From an uncultured Oscillospiraceae bacterium (GTDB lineage Bacteria; Bacillota; Clostridia; Oscillospirales; Oscillospiraceae): a stretch of DNA of 38,722 bases. This document shows, in pieces, positions 1-10,668 of the stretch. The position numbers were made by a program, and so were the translations under genes. Below the pieces are notes generated by a model that was not told where the DNA came from, searched no databases, and saw only the letters and a program-made list of their open reading frames with translations. Where the stretch lies: NCBI GenBank assembly GCA_947587025.1, contig CANPXW010000011.1, forward strand, positions 1 through 38,722, in the 5' to 3' direction. Each line of letters starts with the position of its first letter. The first letter of the stretch is position 1.

Positions 1-369
1 TTCGCCGTGGACGCCACGGTGGCGGCCTTCACCCAGTGCGGCCCCTGGCTGGACGAGATGCGGGCCTATGTGGCGGAAAATAAGCGGCGCGTGCAGACAT
101 TCCTGGAAAAGGAGCTGCCCCAGGTGAAGGCGGTGCCCTCCCGGGCTACGTATCTTATGTGGCTGGACTGCTCGGCCCTGCCCGGTGACAAGGGGGACCT
201 GGCCCGGTTCATCCGGGAGAAGACGGGGCTTTTCCTGAACGCCGGCGGGATGTACGGCGGCAACGGCAGGGACTTTCTGCGCATGAACTTAGGCTGCGCC
301 CGGTCGCTGGTGGAGGACGGGCTGCGGCGGCTCAAGGCCGGCGTGGAGGCATGGGAGAGGGTGCGCTGA
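1..369 (+). CDS. MalY/PatB-type PLP-dependent aminotransferase, C-terminal fragment (5' truncated by window)
   Basis: C-terminal ~120 aa with class I/II aminotransferase C-domain pattern (ATYLMWLDCSAL...GLFLNAGGMYGGNGRDFLRMNLGC). Confidence 0.85.
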   Translation, partial: FAVDATVAAFTQCGPWLDEMRAYVAENKRRVQTFLEKELPQVKAVPSRATYLMWLDCSALPGDKGDLARFIREKTGLFLNAGGMYGGNGRDFLRMNLGCARSLVEDGLRRLKAGVEAWERVR

Positions 370-370
370 T

Positions 371-1249
371 ATGGAATACACGCTGAAAAACGAGAGATTC
401 ACCGCCGCAGTCACCACCCATGGCGGGGAGCTCGTCAGCTTCCGGGAGGGGGAGACGGAGTACCTCTGGCAGGGCGATGCGGCCTACTGGGCCGGGCGGA
501 ACCCCATCCTGTTCCCCATCGTGGGGGCCTTGAAGGACGGGGCGGTGGAGTCGCCTAACGGCCCCTGCCGCATGGCCCGCCACGGCTTTGCCAGGCACAG
601 CGAGTTCACCCTGGTCCGGCAGCGGCCGGACAGCGTGACCCTGGAGCTGACGGACAGCCCCCAGACCCTGGCGCAGTATCCCTACCCCTTCCGGCTGCGG
701 GTGAGCCACACGCTGACGGCTACGGGCTTTGAGACCAGCTGCGCGGTGAAGAATACCGGTGCGAGCCCCATGCCCTTCTGTATCGGCGGCCACACCGCCT
801 TCAACTGCCCCATGCGCCCGGGGGAGGCCTTCGAGGACTACCAGCTGGTGTTCGACCAGAGGGAATACGCCCACTCCGTGGCGGTGCACCCCGGCGGGCT
901 GCTGGGTGGCTTTCTGGAGCCGGAATACCTCTTCCACACCGACACTATCCCCCTGCGCCATGAGATATTCGACGCGGCGGACACGCTCATATACAACGAG
1001 CTGGACTCCGCCGGCGTGGCGCTGGTGCATAAGGACACCGGCCGGGGCCTGCGGATGGACTTTCGGGAGTTCCCCATGCTGGGCATCTGGACCATGCCGG
1101 AGAAAAACGCCCCCTACATCTGCATCGAGCCCTGGCAGGGCTGCGGCGCGCGCCTGGACGAGACCGGCCGGTTCGAGGACAAGCCCCACGCGGTGATCCT
1201 GGCCCCCGGCGCGGAAAAGGTTTTGAGCTTCTCCGTGGACATACTGTGA
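371..1249 (+). CDS. Aldose 1-epimerase family protein (LacX-like)
   Basis: 292 aa ORF; motifs [28 protein letters not shown] typical of galactose mutarotase-like family. Confidence 0.85.
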   Translation: MEYTLKNERFTAAVTTHGGELVSFREGETEYLWQGDAAYWAGRNPILFPIVGALKDGAVESPNGPCRMARHGFARHSEFTLVRQRPDSVTLELTDSPQTLAQYPYPFRLRVSHTLTATGFETSCAVKNTGASPMPFCIGGHTAFNCPMRPGEAFEDYQLVFDQREYAHSVAVHPGGLLGGFLEPEYLFHTDTIPLRHEIFDAADTLIYNELDSAGVALVHKDTGRGLRMDFREFPMLGIWTMPEKNAPYICIEPWQGCGARLDETGRFEDKPHAVILAPGAEKVLSFSVDIL

Positions 1250-1260
1250 ACTGGATAAAA

Positions 1261-1287
1261 AAGCCCCGGCTCGGCGAGCCGGGGCTT
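1261..1287. terminator. Bidirectional rho-independent terminator between convergent genes
   Basis: AAGCCCCGGCTC-GGC-GAGCCGGGGCTT flanked by A-run and T-run. Confidence 0.85.
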
Positions 1288-1300
1288 TTGCTGTGTGTTT

Positions 1301-3457
<2,157 letters not shown>

Positions 3458-3492
3458 TATGTTATTTCTTGCCGAAGCGTTTTTGTATTACA

Positions 3493-3521
3493 ATAATATA
3501 CTTCTTGGTCCGCATTTTCAA
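3493..3521 (-). promoter_or_regulatory. Predicted sigma-A promoter of hppA
   Basis: Minus strand TTGAAA-N17-TATTAT upstream of hppA. Confidence 0.6.
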
Positions 3522-3540
3522 ACAAAAACTTTTCGATTTT

Positions 3541-3786
3541 GGCCCGGCCGTCACGATTTGTAAAGTTCCTACAAATTTGCGGACATTTTCGCCGCGAAAA
3601 CGTCGGAATGTCCAAGGACGCCGGGAACGTGCCGGGAATATTTTATGCAAAAGCGCAAAAAGGTACGGGGCTTGGAGGATATTTTCCGGATATGTGCGTT
3701 TTTTTGCGTTCCCGGGGCCGGACGGGCCGATGAGAAATAAGCACAGTCCCGCGCGGGAGCACGGGGCTCTTCCCTGTGCGCTTTTT
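3541..3786 (+). ncRNA. Candidate structured non-coding RNA ending in an intrinsic terminator
   Basis: Closing helix 3541-3546/3723-3728, hairpins 3556-3576 and 3581-3613, long helix 3621-3629/3707-3715, terminator hairpin 3759-3779 followed by GCTTTTT; lies between outward-facing hppA and sirtuin promoters. Confidence 0.35.
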
Positions 3787-3789
3787 ATA

Positions 3790-3818
3790 TTGAAAAACGG
3801 AATTGGATATATTATAAT
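3790..3818 (+). promoter_or_regulatory. Predicted sigma-A promoter of sirtuin gene
   Basis: TTGAAA-N17-TATAAT. Confidence 0.65.
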
Positions 3819-3875
3819 AAACTGATCAAAAATAGCCAGATCATGCGGTTTCTGCGGAAATGGAGGCGCGAGCGG

Positions 3876-4592
3876 ATGGACCAGGCGGTACAGACCCTCA
3901 AGCAGTGGGTGCAGGAAAGCGACGATATCGTCTTCTTCGGCGGAGCCGGCGTGTCCACGGAGAGCGGCATCCCGGATTTCCGCAGCGTGGACGGACTGTA
4001 TAACCAGCAGTGGGCCTATCCGCCGGAGACCATCATCTCCCACAGCTTCTTCGAGCATGACCCGGCGGAGTTCTACCGCTTCTACCGGGCCAAGCTGGTG
4101 GCCAAGGACGCCAAGCCCAACGCCGCCCATCTGTGGCTGGCCCGCATGGAGGCCGAGGGCAAGCTCAAGGCCGTCATCACCCAGAACATCGACGGGCTGC
4201 ATCAGGCGGCGGGCAGCAAAAACGTGCTGGAGCTGCACGGCTCCACCCTGCGCTGCTACTGCGCCCGGTGCCGCAAGCCCTATCCTGTCAGCTTCATCAA
4301 CGACGGCACAGGCGTGCCCCGGTGCGACTGCGGCGGCATCGTCCGGCCGGACGTGGTGCTCTACGAGGAGGCCCTGGACCAGGACATCCTGCAAAAGAGC
4401 GTGCGGTATATCCGCGACGCGGACATGCTCATCATCGGCGGCACCAGCCTGGCGGTGTATCCGGCGGCGGGGCTGATCAACTACTATCGGGGCCATAAGC
4501 TGGTGCTGGTGAACCGGGGCGCGACGCCTCGGGACGCCGAGGCGGACCTGATCGTCCGGGGCAATATAGGCCAGGTGTTCTCCCAGCTATGA
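3876..4592 (+). CDS. cobB: NAD-dependent protein deacylase, SIR2/sirtuin family
   Basis: GAGVSTESGIPDFRS, TQNIDGLHQAAG, Cys4 zinc ribbon, GGTSLAVYPAAGL; ATG at 3876 preceded by GGAGG (alternative start 3843). Confidence 0.95.
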   Translation: MDQAVQTLKQWVQESDDIVFFGGAGVSTESGIPDFRSVDGLYNQQWAYPPETIISHSFFEHDPAEFYRFYRAKLVAKDAKPNAAHLWLARMEAEGKLKAVITQNIDGLHQAAGSKNVLELHGSTLRCYCARCRKPYPVSFINDGTGVPRCDCGGIVRPDVVLYEEALDQDILQKSVRYIRDADMLIIGGTSLAVYPAAGLINYYRGHKLVLVNRGATPRDAEADLIVRGNIGQVFSQL

Positions 4593-5326
4593 GGCCGTCC
4601 GTCCTGGGCGTCTGCTACGACGGCCTGACCATGGACCAGGCGGTGGACCGGGCCCTGGCGCTGGCGAGCCAGCGCCGCAGCGCCTATGTGTGCACCCCCA
4701 ACCCGGAGATCGTCTGGGAATGCCGGAAAAACGCCGCCCTGCGCGCCGCCATCGCCGGCGGGGATATGACCCTGGCCGACGGGGTGGGCATCGTGTGGGC
4801 CAGCCGGGTGCTGGGCACGCCGGTGCCGGAGCGGGTGACGGGCTATGACTTCCTGCTGGCGCTGCTGGCCCGCTTCCAGGGCCGGATATATCTGCTGGGC
4901 GGCAAGCCCGGCGTGGGCGCGGACGCCGCCAGGACCATCGCTGACCGCTTCCCGCAGGTGACCGTGTGCGGCTGCCGGGACGGGTACTTTGAGGATAACG
5001 AGGCGGTGCTGGCGGACATACGCGCCGCTGCGCCGGACCTTTTGATGGTGTGCATGGGCTCGCCCAGGCAGGAGATATGGATGGCGGACAACCGCCAAAA
5101 GCTGGATGTGGGCCTGATGGCCGGTCTGGGCGGGTGCCTGGACGTGCTCAGCGGCCGGGCCAAACGGGCGCCGGACGGGTGGATACGCTGGAAGCTGGAA
5201 TGGCTGTACCGCCTGCTGCAGCAGCCCAGCCGCCTGGGCAGACAGCTGCGCCTGCCCGCCTTCGCGCTGGCGGTGCTGGCCCAGCGGATAAAAAAAGGAT
5301 GGGGCTCCGGAGAGCCCCATGGGTGA
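4589..5326 (+). CDS. WecG/TagA/CpsF family glycosyltransferase
   Basis: 245 aa; PNPEIVWECR, LADGVGIVWASR, YLLGGKPGV, GSPRQEIWM, GGCLDVLSGRAKRAP motifs; ATGA overlap with sirtuin gene. Confidence 0.93.
   Translation: MRPSVLGVCYDGLTMDQAVDRALALASQRRSAYVCTPNPEIVWECRKNAALRAAIAGGDMTLADGVGIVWASRVLGTPVPERVTGYDFLLALLARFQGRIYLLGGKPGVGADAARTIADRFPQVTVCGCRDGYFEDNEAVLADIRAAAPDLLMVCMGSPRQEIWMADNRQKLDVGLMAGLGGCLDVLSGRAKRAPDGWIRWKLEWLYRLLQQPSRLGRQLRLPAFALAVLAQRIKKGWGSGEPHG
5290..5320 (-). terminator. Intrinsic terminator for the 47-aa minus-strand gene, embedded in the 3' end of the tagA-like CDS
   Basis: Minus strand ATGGGGCT-CTCCGG-AGCCCCAT followed by CCTTTTTTT. Confidence 0.8.
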
Positions 5327-5344
5327 GTCTGGCAGAGCTGTGTA

Positions 5345-5488
5345 TCAGTTGCCGCAGCCGCAGCCACAGCCGCAGCCGTTGTTGTTCTCGCCGCAGCCGC
5401 AGCCGCAGCCGTAGCCGCCGGCCACGGAGAACAGCAGGATCAGGATGATGATGAGCCAGAGCCAGCTATAGGAATTGTTGCAGAACAT
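5345..5488 (-). CDS. 47-aa single-TM miniprotein with Gly-Cys repeat tail
   Basis: MFCNNSYSWLWLIIILILLFSVAGGYGCGCGCGENNNGCGCGCGCGN; AAAGGG SD-like element upstream, intrinsic terminator immediately downstream. Confidence 0.75.
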   Translation of the reverse strand: MFCNNSYSWLWLIIILILLFSVAGGYGCGCGCGENNNGCGCGCGCGN

Positions 5489-5627
5489 TTTGTAAGACCC
5501 TTTCCCCGCGCTTTTTGATTTCGCAGCCGCCGCCCGCGCGGAGAGGCGTGGGGCGCGGGTGCATCCGAGACATACTATGAAGCCGCCGCCCACGGCGTGA
5601 CGGCTAAGACGGCAAAGGAGCGGTCCC

Positions 5628-7232
5628 ATGGCAAAGAAAAACACCACCGACGAATACCGGCAGCCCATGCCCGAAGAGCAGGATGTCCAGCCCGATGAGC
5701 AGGACGCCCAGCCCGAGGAGCAGGATGCCCAGCCCGAAGAGCAGGATGTCCAGCCCGAAGGAGCCGAGCAGGAGCAGATCCACACCTTCCAGGAGGAATA
5801 CGCCGGCCAGGAGGAGCAGCCCGCCGAGCCCGCGCCGGGCAAAATGAGCCTGCGCCAGCGCCTGGCGGCCAAACGGTCCGGCCGGGAGGAGAAGATCTCC
5901 GTGGAGGGGCAGGATCTGCGCACGGTGAAGCTGTCCAAGCTCACCCGCAAGCAGAAAAAGCAGCTGCGCCAGCTGCCGGAAAAGGTGCTCCGTGAGGACC
6001 CGGTGGTGGGCAAGCGGCTGCGCGGCAGCCAGATGCTGGTCTACGACTCGGAGCTGGACGAGGTGGATTACACCGACCCGGACGACCTGCCGGAGGTGCG
6101 GGACTATCTGCCCATCCGGTTCCGCCGGTACGGCCGGCTGGGCATCGGCGGCGGTATCCTGTACGCGCTGTGCGTGATAAGCATCAGCATCATCCTGGCC
6201 TGCTTCGGCTGGATGTGCGCGGTGGACGTGCTGGCCCTGAACAAGGAGCCGGCCACCGCCGTGGTGGAGATCACCCCCTATGAGCCCACCGGCGACATGC
6301 CCGTCACCGTCCAGCGGGAGAACAGCGACGGCGAGATGGAGGACGTGGAGATCAAGGTGGACATCGACCAGGTGGCCGACGCGCTGAAAAACGGCGGCAT
6401 CATCGAGTACAAGTGGCTGTTCAAGATCTTCGCCGGCATCTCCCACGCCAACATCAAGATGGACCCCGGCACCTACAGCCTGAGCACCTCTCTGGACTAC
6501 CGGGCGCTGGTGACGAAGATGCAGTTCGGCTCCGACAGCCAGGAGACCGTCAAGGTCACCTTCCCGGAGGGCTTCTCCATGGACCAGATCTTCACCCTGC
6601 TGGAGCAGAGCTTCGTCTGCCGGAAGGACGATCTGTACGAGGCGGCGGCCAACTACGACTTCGACTACGACTTCCTCAAGGAGATCCCCCTGGGCGACGC
6701 ACAGCGGCTGGAGGGCTTCCTGTTCCCGGATACCTACGAGTTCTACCAGGGCGAGAGCGCCGAGACCGCCATCAGCCGTTTCCTGGACAACACCAAGCGC
6801 AAGCTCACCGACGAGATACGCAACGGCTTTTCCGAGCACGGTCTGACCCTGCGGCAGGGCGTGATCATGGCGTCCCTCATCGAGAAGGAGGCCGGCTCCG
6901 CCGAGGGCGAGCGGGAGAACATGGCCTCGGTCATCTACAACCGCCTCGGCGCCGGCTGGAACCTGCAGCTGGACAGCACCATCAACTATATCAAGGACAC
7001 CAGCACCTTCGAGCTGACTTACGACGATCTGGAGATCGACAGCCCCTATAACACCTATCTGTATCCCGGCCTGCCCGTGGGGCCCATCTGCAACCCCGGC
7101 GCGGCGTCGCTGCAGGCGGCGGCCGATCCCAGCTACACCGATTACTGGTACTGGTACTCCGTGGACGGCGTGTCCTCCTTCTTCACCAACGAGGCGGACT
7201 TCAACGCCTTCCGCGCGGCCCATCCCTATTGA
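5628..7232 (+). CDS. mltG: Endolytic transglycosylase MltG (YceG-like) with disordered N-terminal repeat region
   Basis: Single TM, FPEGFSMDQIFTLL, LEGFLFPDTYEF, ASLIEKEAG, VIYNRL, LPVGPICNPG motifs. Confidence 0.95.
   Translation: MAKKNTTDEYRQPMPEEQDVQPDEQDAQPEEQDAQPEEQDVQPEGAEQEQIHTFQEEYAGQEEQPAEPAPGKMSLRQRLAAKRSGREEKISVEGQDLRTVKLSKLTRKQKKQLRQLPEKVLREDPVVGKRLRGSQMLVYDSELDEVDYTDPDDLPEVRDYLPIRFRRYGRLGIGGGILYALCVISISIILACFGWMCAVDVLALNKEPATAVVEITPYEPTGDMPVTVQRENSDGEMEDVEIKVDIDQVADALKNGGIIEYKWLFKIFAGISHANIKMDPGTYSLSTSLDYRALVTKMQFGSDSQETVKVTFPEGFSMDQIFTLLEQSFVCRKDDLYEAAANYDFDYDFLKEIPLGDAQRLEGFLFPDTYEFYQGESAETAISRFLDNTKRKLTDEIRNGFSEHGLTLRQGVIMASLIEKEAGSAEGERENMASVIYNRLGAGWNLQLDSTINYIKDTSTFELTYDDLEIDSPYNTYLYPGLPVGPICNPGAASLQAAADPSYTDYWYWYSVDGVSSFFTNEADFNAFRAAHPY
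5676..5759 (+). repeat. Four tandem copies of a 21-bp unit encoding EQD(V/A)QP(E/D)
   Basis: GAGCAGGAtGtCCAGCCCGAt x4 read directly (5676-5696, 5697-5717, 5718-5738, 5739-5759). Confidence 0.95.
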
Positions 7233-7268
7233 CGCGCATGACCAATTCAAGCATAGAGGTTTAAGGAT

Positions 7269-9938
7269 ATGACGAAAAAATACGGCGTGAACGAACTGCG
7301 TGAGATGTTCCTGGCCTTTTTCGAGACCAAGGGCCACCTTCGCCTGCCCAGCTTTTCCCTGATCCCCCAGAACGACGCGAGCCTTCTGCTGATAAACTCC
7401 GGCATGGCCCCCATGAAGCCCTACTTCACCGGGGAGCAGGAGCCGCCCCGCCACCGGGTCTGCACCTGCCAGAAGTGCATCCGCACCGGCGACATCGAGA
7501 ACATCGGCAAGACCGCCCGCCACGGCACCTACTTCGAGATGCTGGGCAACTTCTCCTTCGGAGACTACTTCAAAAAAGAGGCCATCCCCTGGGCGTGGGA
7601 GTTTCTGACCAGCCCGGAGTGGGTGGGCCTTGACCCGGACCGGCTGTACCCCTCCGTGTTCGCCGGCAACGAGACCACCCCCGCCGACGACGAGGCCTTC
7701 CGCATCTGGAACGAGGTCATCGGCATCCCCGCCGAGCGCATCTACAGGTTCGGCAAGGAGGACAACTTCTGGGAGCACGGCTCCGGCCCCTGCGGCCCCT
7801 GCTCCGAGATCTACTACGACCGGGGCCCCAAGTACGGCTGCGGCAAGCCCACCTGCACCGTGGGCTGCGACTGCGACCGGTACATGGAGGTCTGGAACGT
7901 GGTCTTCTCCCAGTTCGACAACGACGGCCACGACAACTACACAGAGCTGAAGCAGAAGAACATCGACACCGGCATGGGCCTGGAGCGGCTGGCGGTGGTG
8001 TGCCAGGACGTGGACAGCCTGTTCGACGTGGACACGGTGATGAACATCACCAACGAGGTCTCCCGCCTCACCGGGGCCACCTACGGCCAGAGCCACAAGA
8101 TGGACGTGTCCCTGCGGGTCATCACCGACCACATCCGGGCCTCCGTGATGATGATCTGCGACGGCGTGCTGCCCTCCAACGAGGGCCGGGGCTACGTGCT
8201 GCGCCGGCTGCTGCGCCGGGCCGCCCGCCATGGCAAGCTGCTGGGCATGAACGAGCCGTTCCTTTATAAGATCGTGGACATGGTGGTCCACGAGAACGAG
8301 GGCCACTACCCCGATCTGCGGGAGCGGCAGAGCTACATCACCAAGGTCATCCGGGTGGAGGAGGAGAACTTCGCCCGCACCATCGACGGCGGCATGCGCA
8401 TCTTCGACGAGATGCTCTCCGGCCACAAGGAGCGGGGCGAGAGCGTCTTCTCCGGCGCCGACGCCTTCAAGCTCTACGACACCTACGGCTTCCCCCTGGA
8501 CCTGACCATGGACATGGCCGAGGAGCAGGGCATGACCGTGGACGAGGCCGGCTTCCAGGCCCTCATGGAGGAGCAGCGCCAGCGTGCCCGGAAGGCCCGG
8601 GAGGCCCTGGGCGACCTGGGCTGGGCCGGCGTGGAGTTCGGCAAGGACGTGCCCGAGACCGTCTTCGACGGCTACGAGCACACCGTCATCGAGGGCGCCA
8701 AGGTGGTGGCTCTGGTGGTGGAGAACGAGCAGGCTGACCAGATGATGCCCGGCGTGGAGGGCATCGTGGTGCTGGATAAGACCCCGTTTTACGCCGAGAT
8801 GGGCGGCCAGGTGGCCGACCACGGCGTGCTGACCGCCGGCGAGACTGTGTTCACCGTCACCGACGTGCAGAAGAACAAGGGCGGCAAGTACATGCACTAC
8901 GGCAAGGTGTCCGGCGGCGTGCTGAAGATAGGCGACGCGGTCACCGCCAGCATCGACACCGACCGCCGCAAGGCCATCATGCGGGCCCACTCCGCCACCC
9001 ATCTGCTGGACAAGGCCCTGCGCACGGTGCTGGGCGAGCACGTGCACCAGGCAGGCTCCCTGGTGGAGCCGGACCGGCTGCGCTTCGACTTCACCCACTT
9101 CTCCGCCATGACCGCCGAGGAGCTGGCCCAGGTGGAGGCGATGGTCAACGACGCGGTGCTGGAGGGCTACGCCGTGCACACCGACGTGCTGCCCATCGAG
9201 GAGGCCAAAAAGCGGGGCGCCATCGCCCTGTTCAGCGAGAAATACGGCGACACGGTCCGCGTGGTGGACATGGGCGAGGGCTACTCCGTGGAGTTCTGCG
9301 GCGGCACTCACCTGGACAACACCGCCAAGGTGGGCGTGTTCCACATCATCAGCGAGTTCTCCGTGGCCAGCGGCGTGCGGCGCATCGAGGCCGTCACCGG
9401 CAAGGCGTCCCTGGATGGGATGCGCCGGCTGCAGCAGCGGCTGGATCAGGCGGCGGCGGTGCTGAAGGTGCGGCCCACCGAGCTGGAGAGCCGTGCCGAG
9501 GCCATCATGGGCGAGCTGAAGGGCCTGCACCAGACCGTGGAGAAGATGAAGGCCAAGGAGACCGCCGGCGAGACCGAACGGCTGCTGTTCTCCACCCGCG
9601 AGCTGGGCGGGCTGCGCATCCTCACCGCCGCCGTGCCCGAAGCGGACGCGGCCCGGCTGCGCCAGATGGGCGACATGCTCCGGGACAAGGCGGCCAATAT
9701 CGTGGCGGTGCTGGCGGCCAACAGCGGAGAGAAGGTCACTTTCCTGGCCGTGTGCGGTCCCGAGGCGGTGAAGGCCGGCGTGAAGGCCGGCGAGATCGTC
9801 CGCCAGGTGTCCGCCGTCACCGGCGGCAAGGGCGGCGGCAAGCCGGAGTCCGCTATGGGCGGCGGCAGCGATGTGACGAAGATCGACAACGCTCTGGCCA
9901 TCGTGGACGACCTGGTAGAGAAAAAGCTGGGGCTTTGA
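7269..9938 (+). CDS. alaS: Alanyl-tRNA synthetase
   Basis: 889 aa; MAPMKPYFTG, GNFSFGDYFK, HSATHLLDKALR, CGGTHLDNTAKVG. Confidence 0.98.
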   Translation: MTKKYGVNELREMFLAFFETKGHLRLPSFSLIPQNDASLLLINSGMAPMKPYFTGEQEPPRHRVCTCQKCIRTGDIENIGKTARHGTYFEMLGNFSFGDYFKKEAIPWAWEFLTSPEWVGLDPDRLYPSVFAGNETTPADDEAFRIWNEVIGIPAERIYRFGKEDNFWEHGSGPCGPCSEIYYDRGPKYGCGKPTCTVGCDCDRYMEVWNVVFSQFDNDGHDNYTELKQKNIDTGMGLERLAVVCQDVDSLFDVDTVMNITNEVSRLTGATYGQSHKMDVSLRVITDHIRASVMMICDGVLPSNEGRGYVLRRLLRRAARHGKLLGMNEPFLYKIVDMVVHENEGHYPDLRERQSYITKVIRVEEENFARTIDGGMRIFDEMLSGHKERGESVFSGADAFKLYDTYGFPLDLTMDMAEEQGMTVDEAGFQALMEEQRQRARKAREALGDLGWAGVEFGKDVPETVFDGYEHTVIEGAKVVALVVENEQADQMMPGVEGIVVLDKTPFYAEMGGQVADHGVLTAGETVFTVTDVQKNKGGKYMHYGKVSGGVLKIGDAVTASIDTDRRKAIMRAHSATHLLDKALRTVLGEHVHQAGSLVEPDRLRFDFTHFSAMTAEELAQVEAMVNDAVLEGYAVHTDVLPIEEAKKRGAIALFSEKYGDTVRVVDMGEGYSVEFCGGTHLDNTAKVGVFHIISEFSVASGVRRIEAVTGKASLDGMRRLQQRLDQAAAVLKVRPTELESRAEAIMGELKGLHQTVEKMKAKETAGETERLLFSTRELGGLRILTAAVPEADAARLRQMGDMLRDKAANIVAVLAANSGEKVTFLAVCGPEAVKAGVKAGEIVRQVSAVTGGKGGGKPESAMGGGSDVTKIDNALAIVDDLVEKKLGL

Positions 9939-9976
9939 CCCGGCACGAACATAATAACAGGAAGGAGAAGCGCAAC

Positions 9977-10306
9977 ATGCTCATCAATTTCCCCAACATC
10001 GACGAGGTCGCCAAGCCCCATCTGCGGGGCGGCGAGAAGGACACTATGATGAAGAAGGTGGAGTTCGGCCCCAGCCGGGTGATGACCATCCGCCTGGTGC
10101 CCGGCGCGTCCATCGGCGAGCACACCCATGAGGAGGACTGCGAGGTGTTCTACTTCCTGTCCGGCTGCGGCAAGTGCCTGTACGACGGCAAGTGGGAGCC
10201 GGTGGAGCCCGGCACGGCCCACTACTGCCCCAAGGGCCACAGCCACAGCCTTGTAAACTCCGGCGACGAGGACCTGGTGCTGTTTGCCGCCGTCATCGCC
10301 CAGTGA
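9977..10306 (+). CDS. Small cupin-domain protein
   Basis: 109 aa; RLVPGASIGEHTHEEDCEVFYFLSG...PKGHSHSLVNSGDEDL; GGAGA SD upstream. Confidence 0.85.
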   Translation: MLINFPNIDEVAKPHLRGGEKDTMMKKVEFGPSRVMTIRLVPGASIGEHTHEEDCEVFYFLSGCGKCLYDGKWEPVEPGTAHYCPKGHSHSLVNSGDEDLVLFAAVIAQ

Positions 10307-10316
10307 GGCCTGAACC

Positions 10317-10658
10317 ATGAGCGACTGCCTTTTCTGCAAGATCGCTGCCGGGGACATCCCCTCGGCCAAGGTATACGAGGACGAGCTGTGCTGCGCCTTC
10401 CGGGACATCGCGCCTCAGGCGCCCACCCACATCCTGGTGGTGCCCAAGGAACATATCGGCTCCTGCGCGGAGATCACCGACGCCAACGCCGCCCTGGTGG
10501 GCCATATCTTCACCGTGATCGCTAAGATCGCGGCCGAAGAGGGGCTGACGGGCGGCTACCGGGTCATCTCCAACGTGGGTGCGGACGCGGGCCAGAGCGT
10601 GCCCCATCTGCACTTCCACATCCTGGGGGGCAAGCGGATGCCGGACCAGATGGTCTGA
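10317..10658 (+). CDS. HIT family (histidine triad) nucleotide-binding protein
   Basis: CLFCKIAAGDIPSAKVYED ... GQSVPHLHFHILGG. Confidence 0.97.
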   Translation: MSDCLFCKIAAGDIPSAKVYEDELCCAFRDIAPQAPTHILVVPKEHIGSCAEITDANAALVGHIFTVIAKIAAEEGLTGGYRVISNVGADAGQSVPHLHFHILGGKRMPDQMV

Positions 10659-10668
10659 GAGAAAAACG

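Noticed and set aside
3541-3786. Identification of the hppA/sirtuin spacer as RNase P, SRP RNA or tmRNA
   Set aside because: No conserved core sequences of those RNAs were seen; only a generic structured-RNA claim is supportable.
5604-9530. 1308-aa minus-strand ORF antisense to mltG/alaS
   Set aside because: Shadow ORF from GC-rich codon bias: low-complexity His/Ala/Gly/Leu/Val composition, no domain, and fully opposite two clear housekeeping genes.
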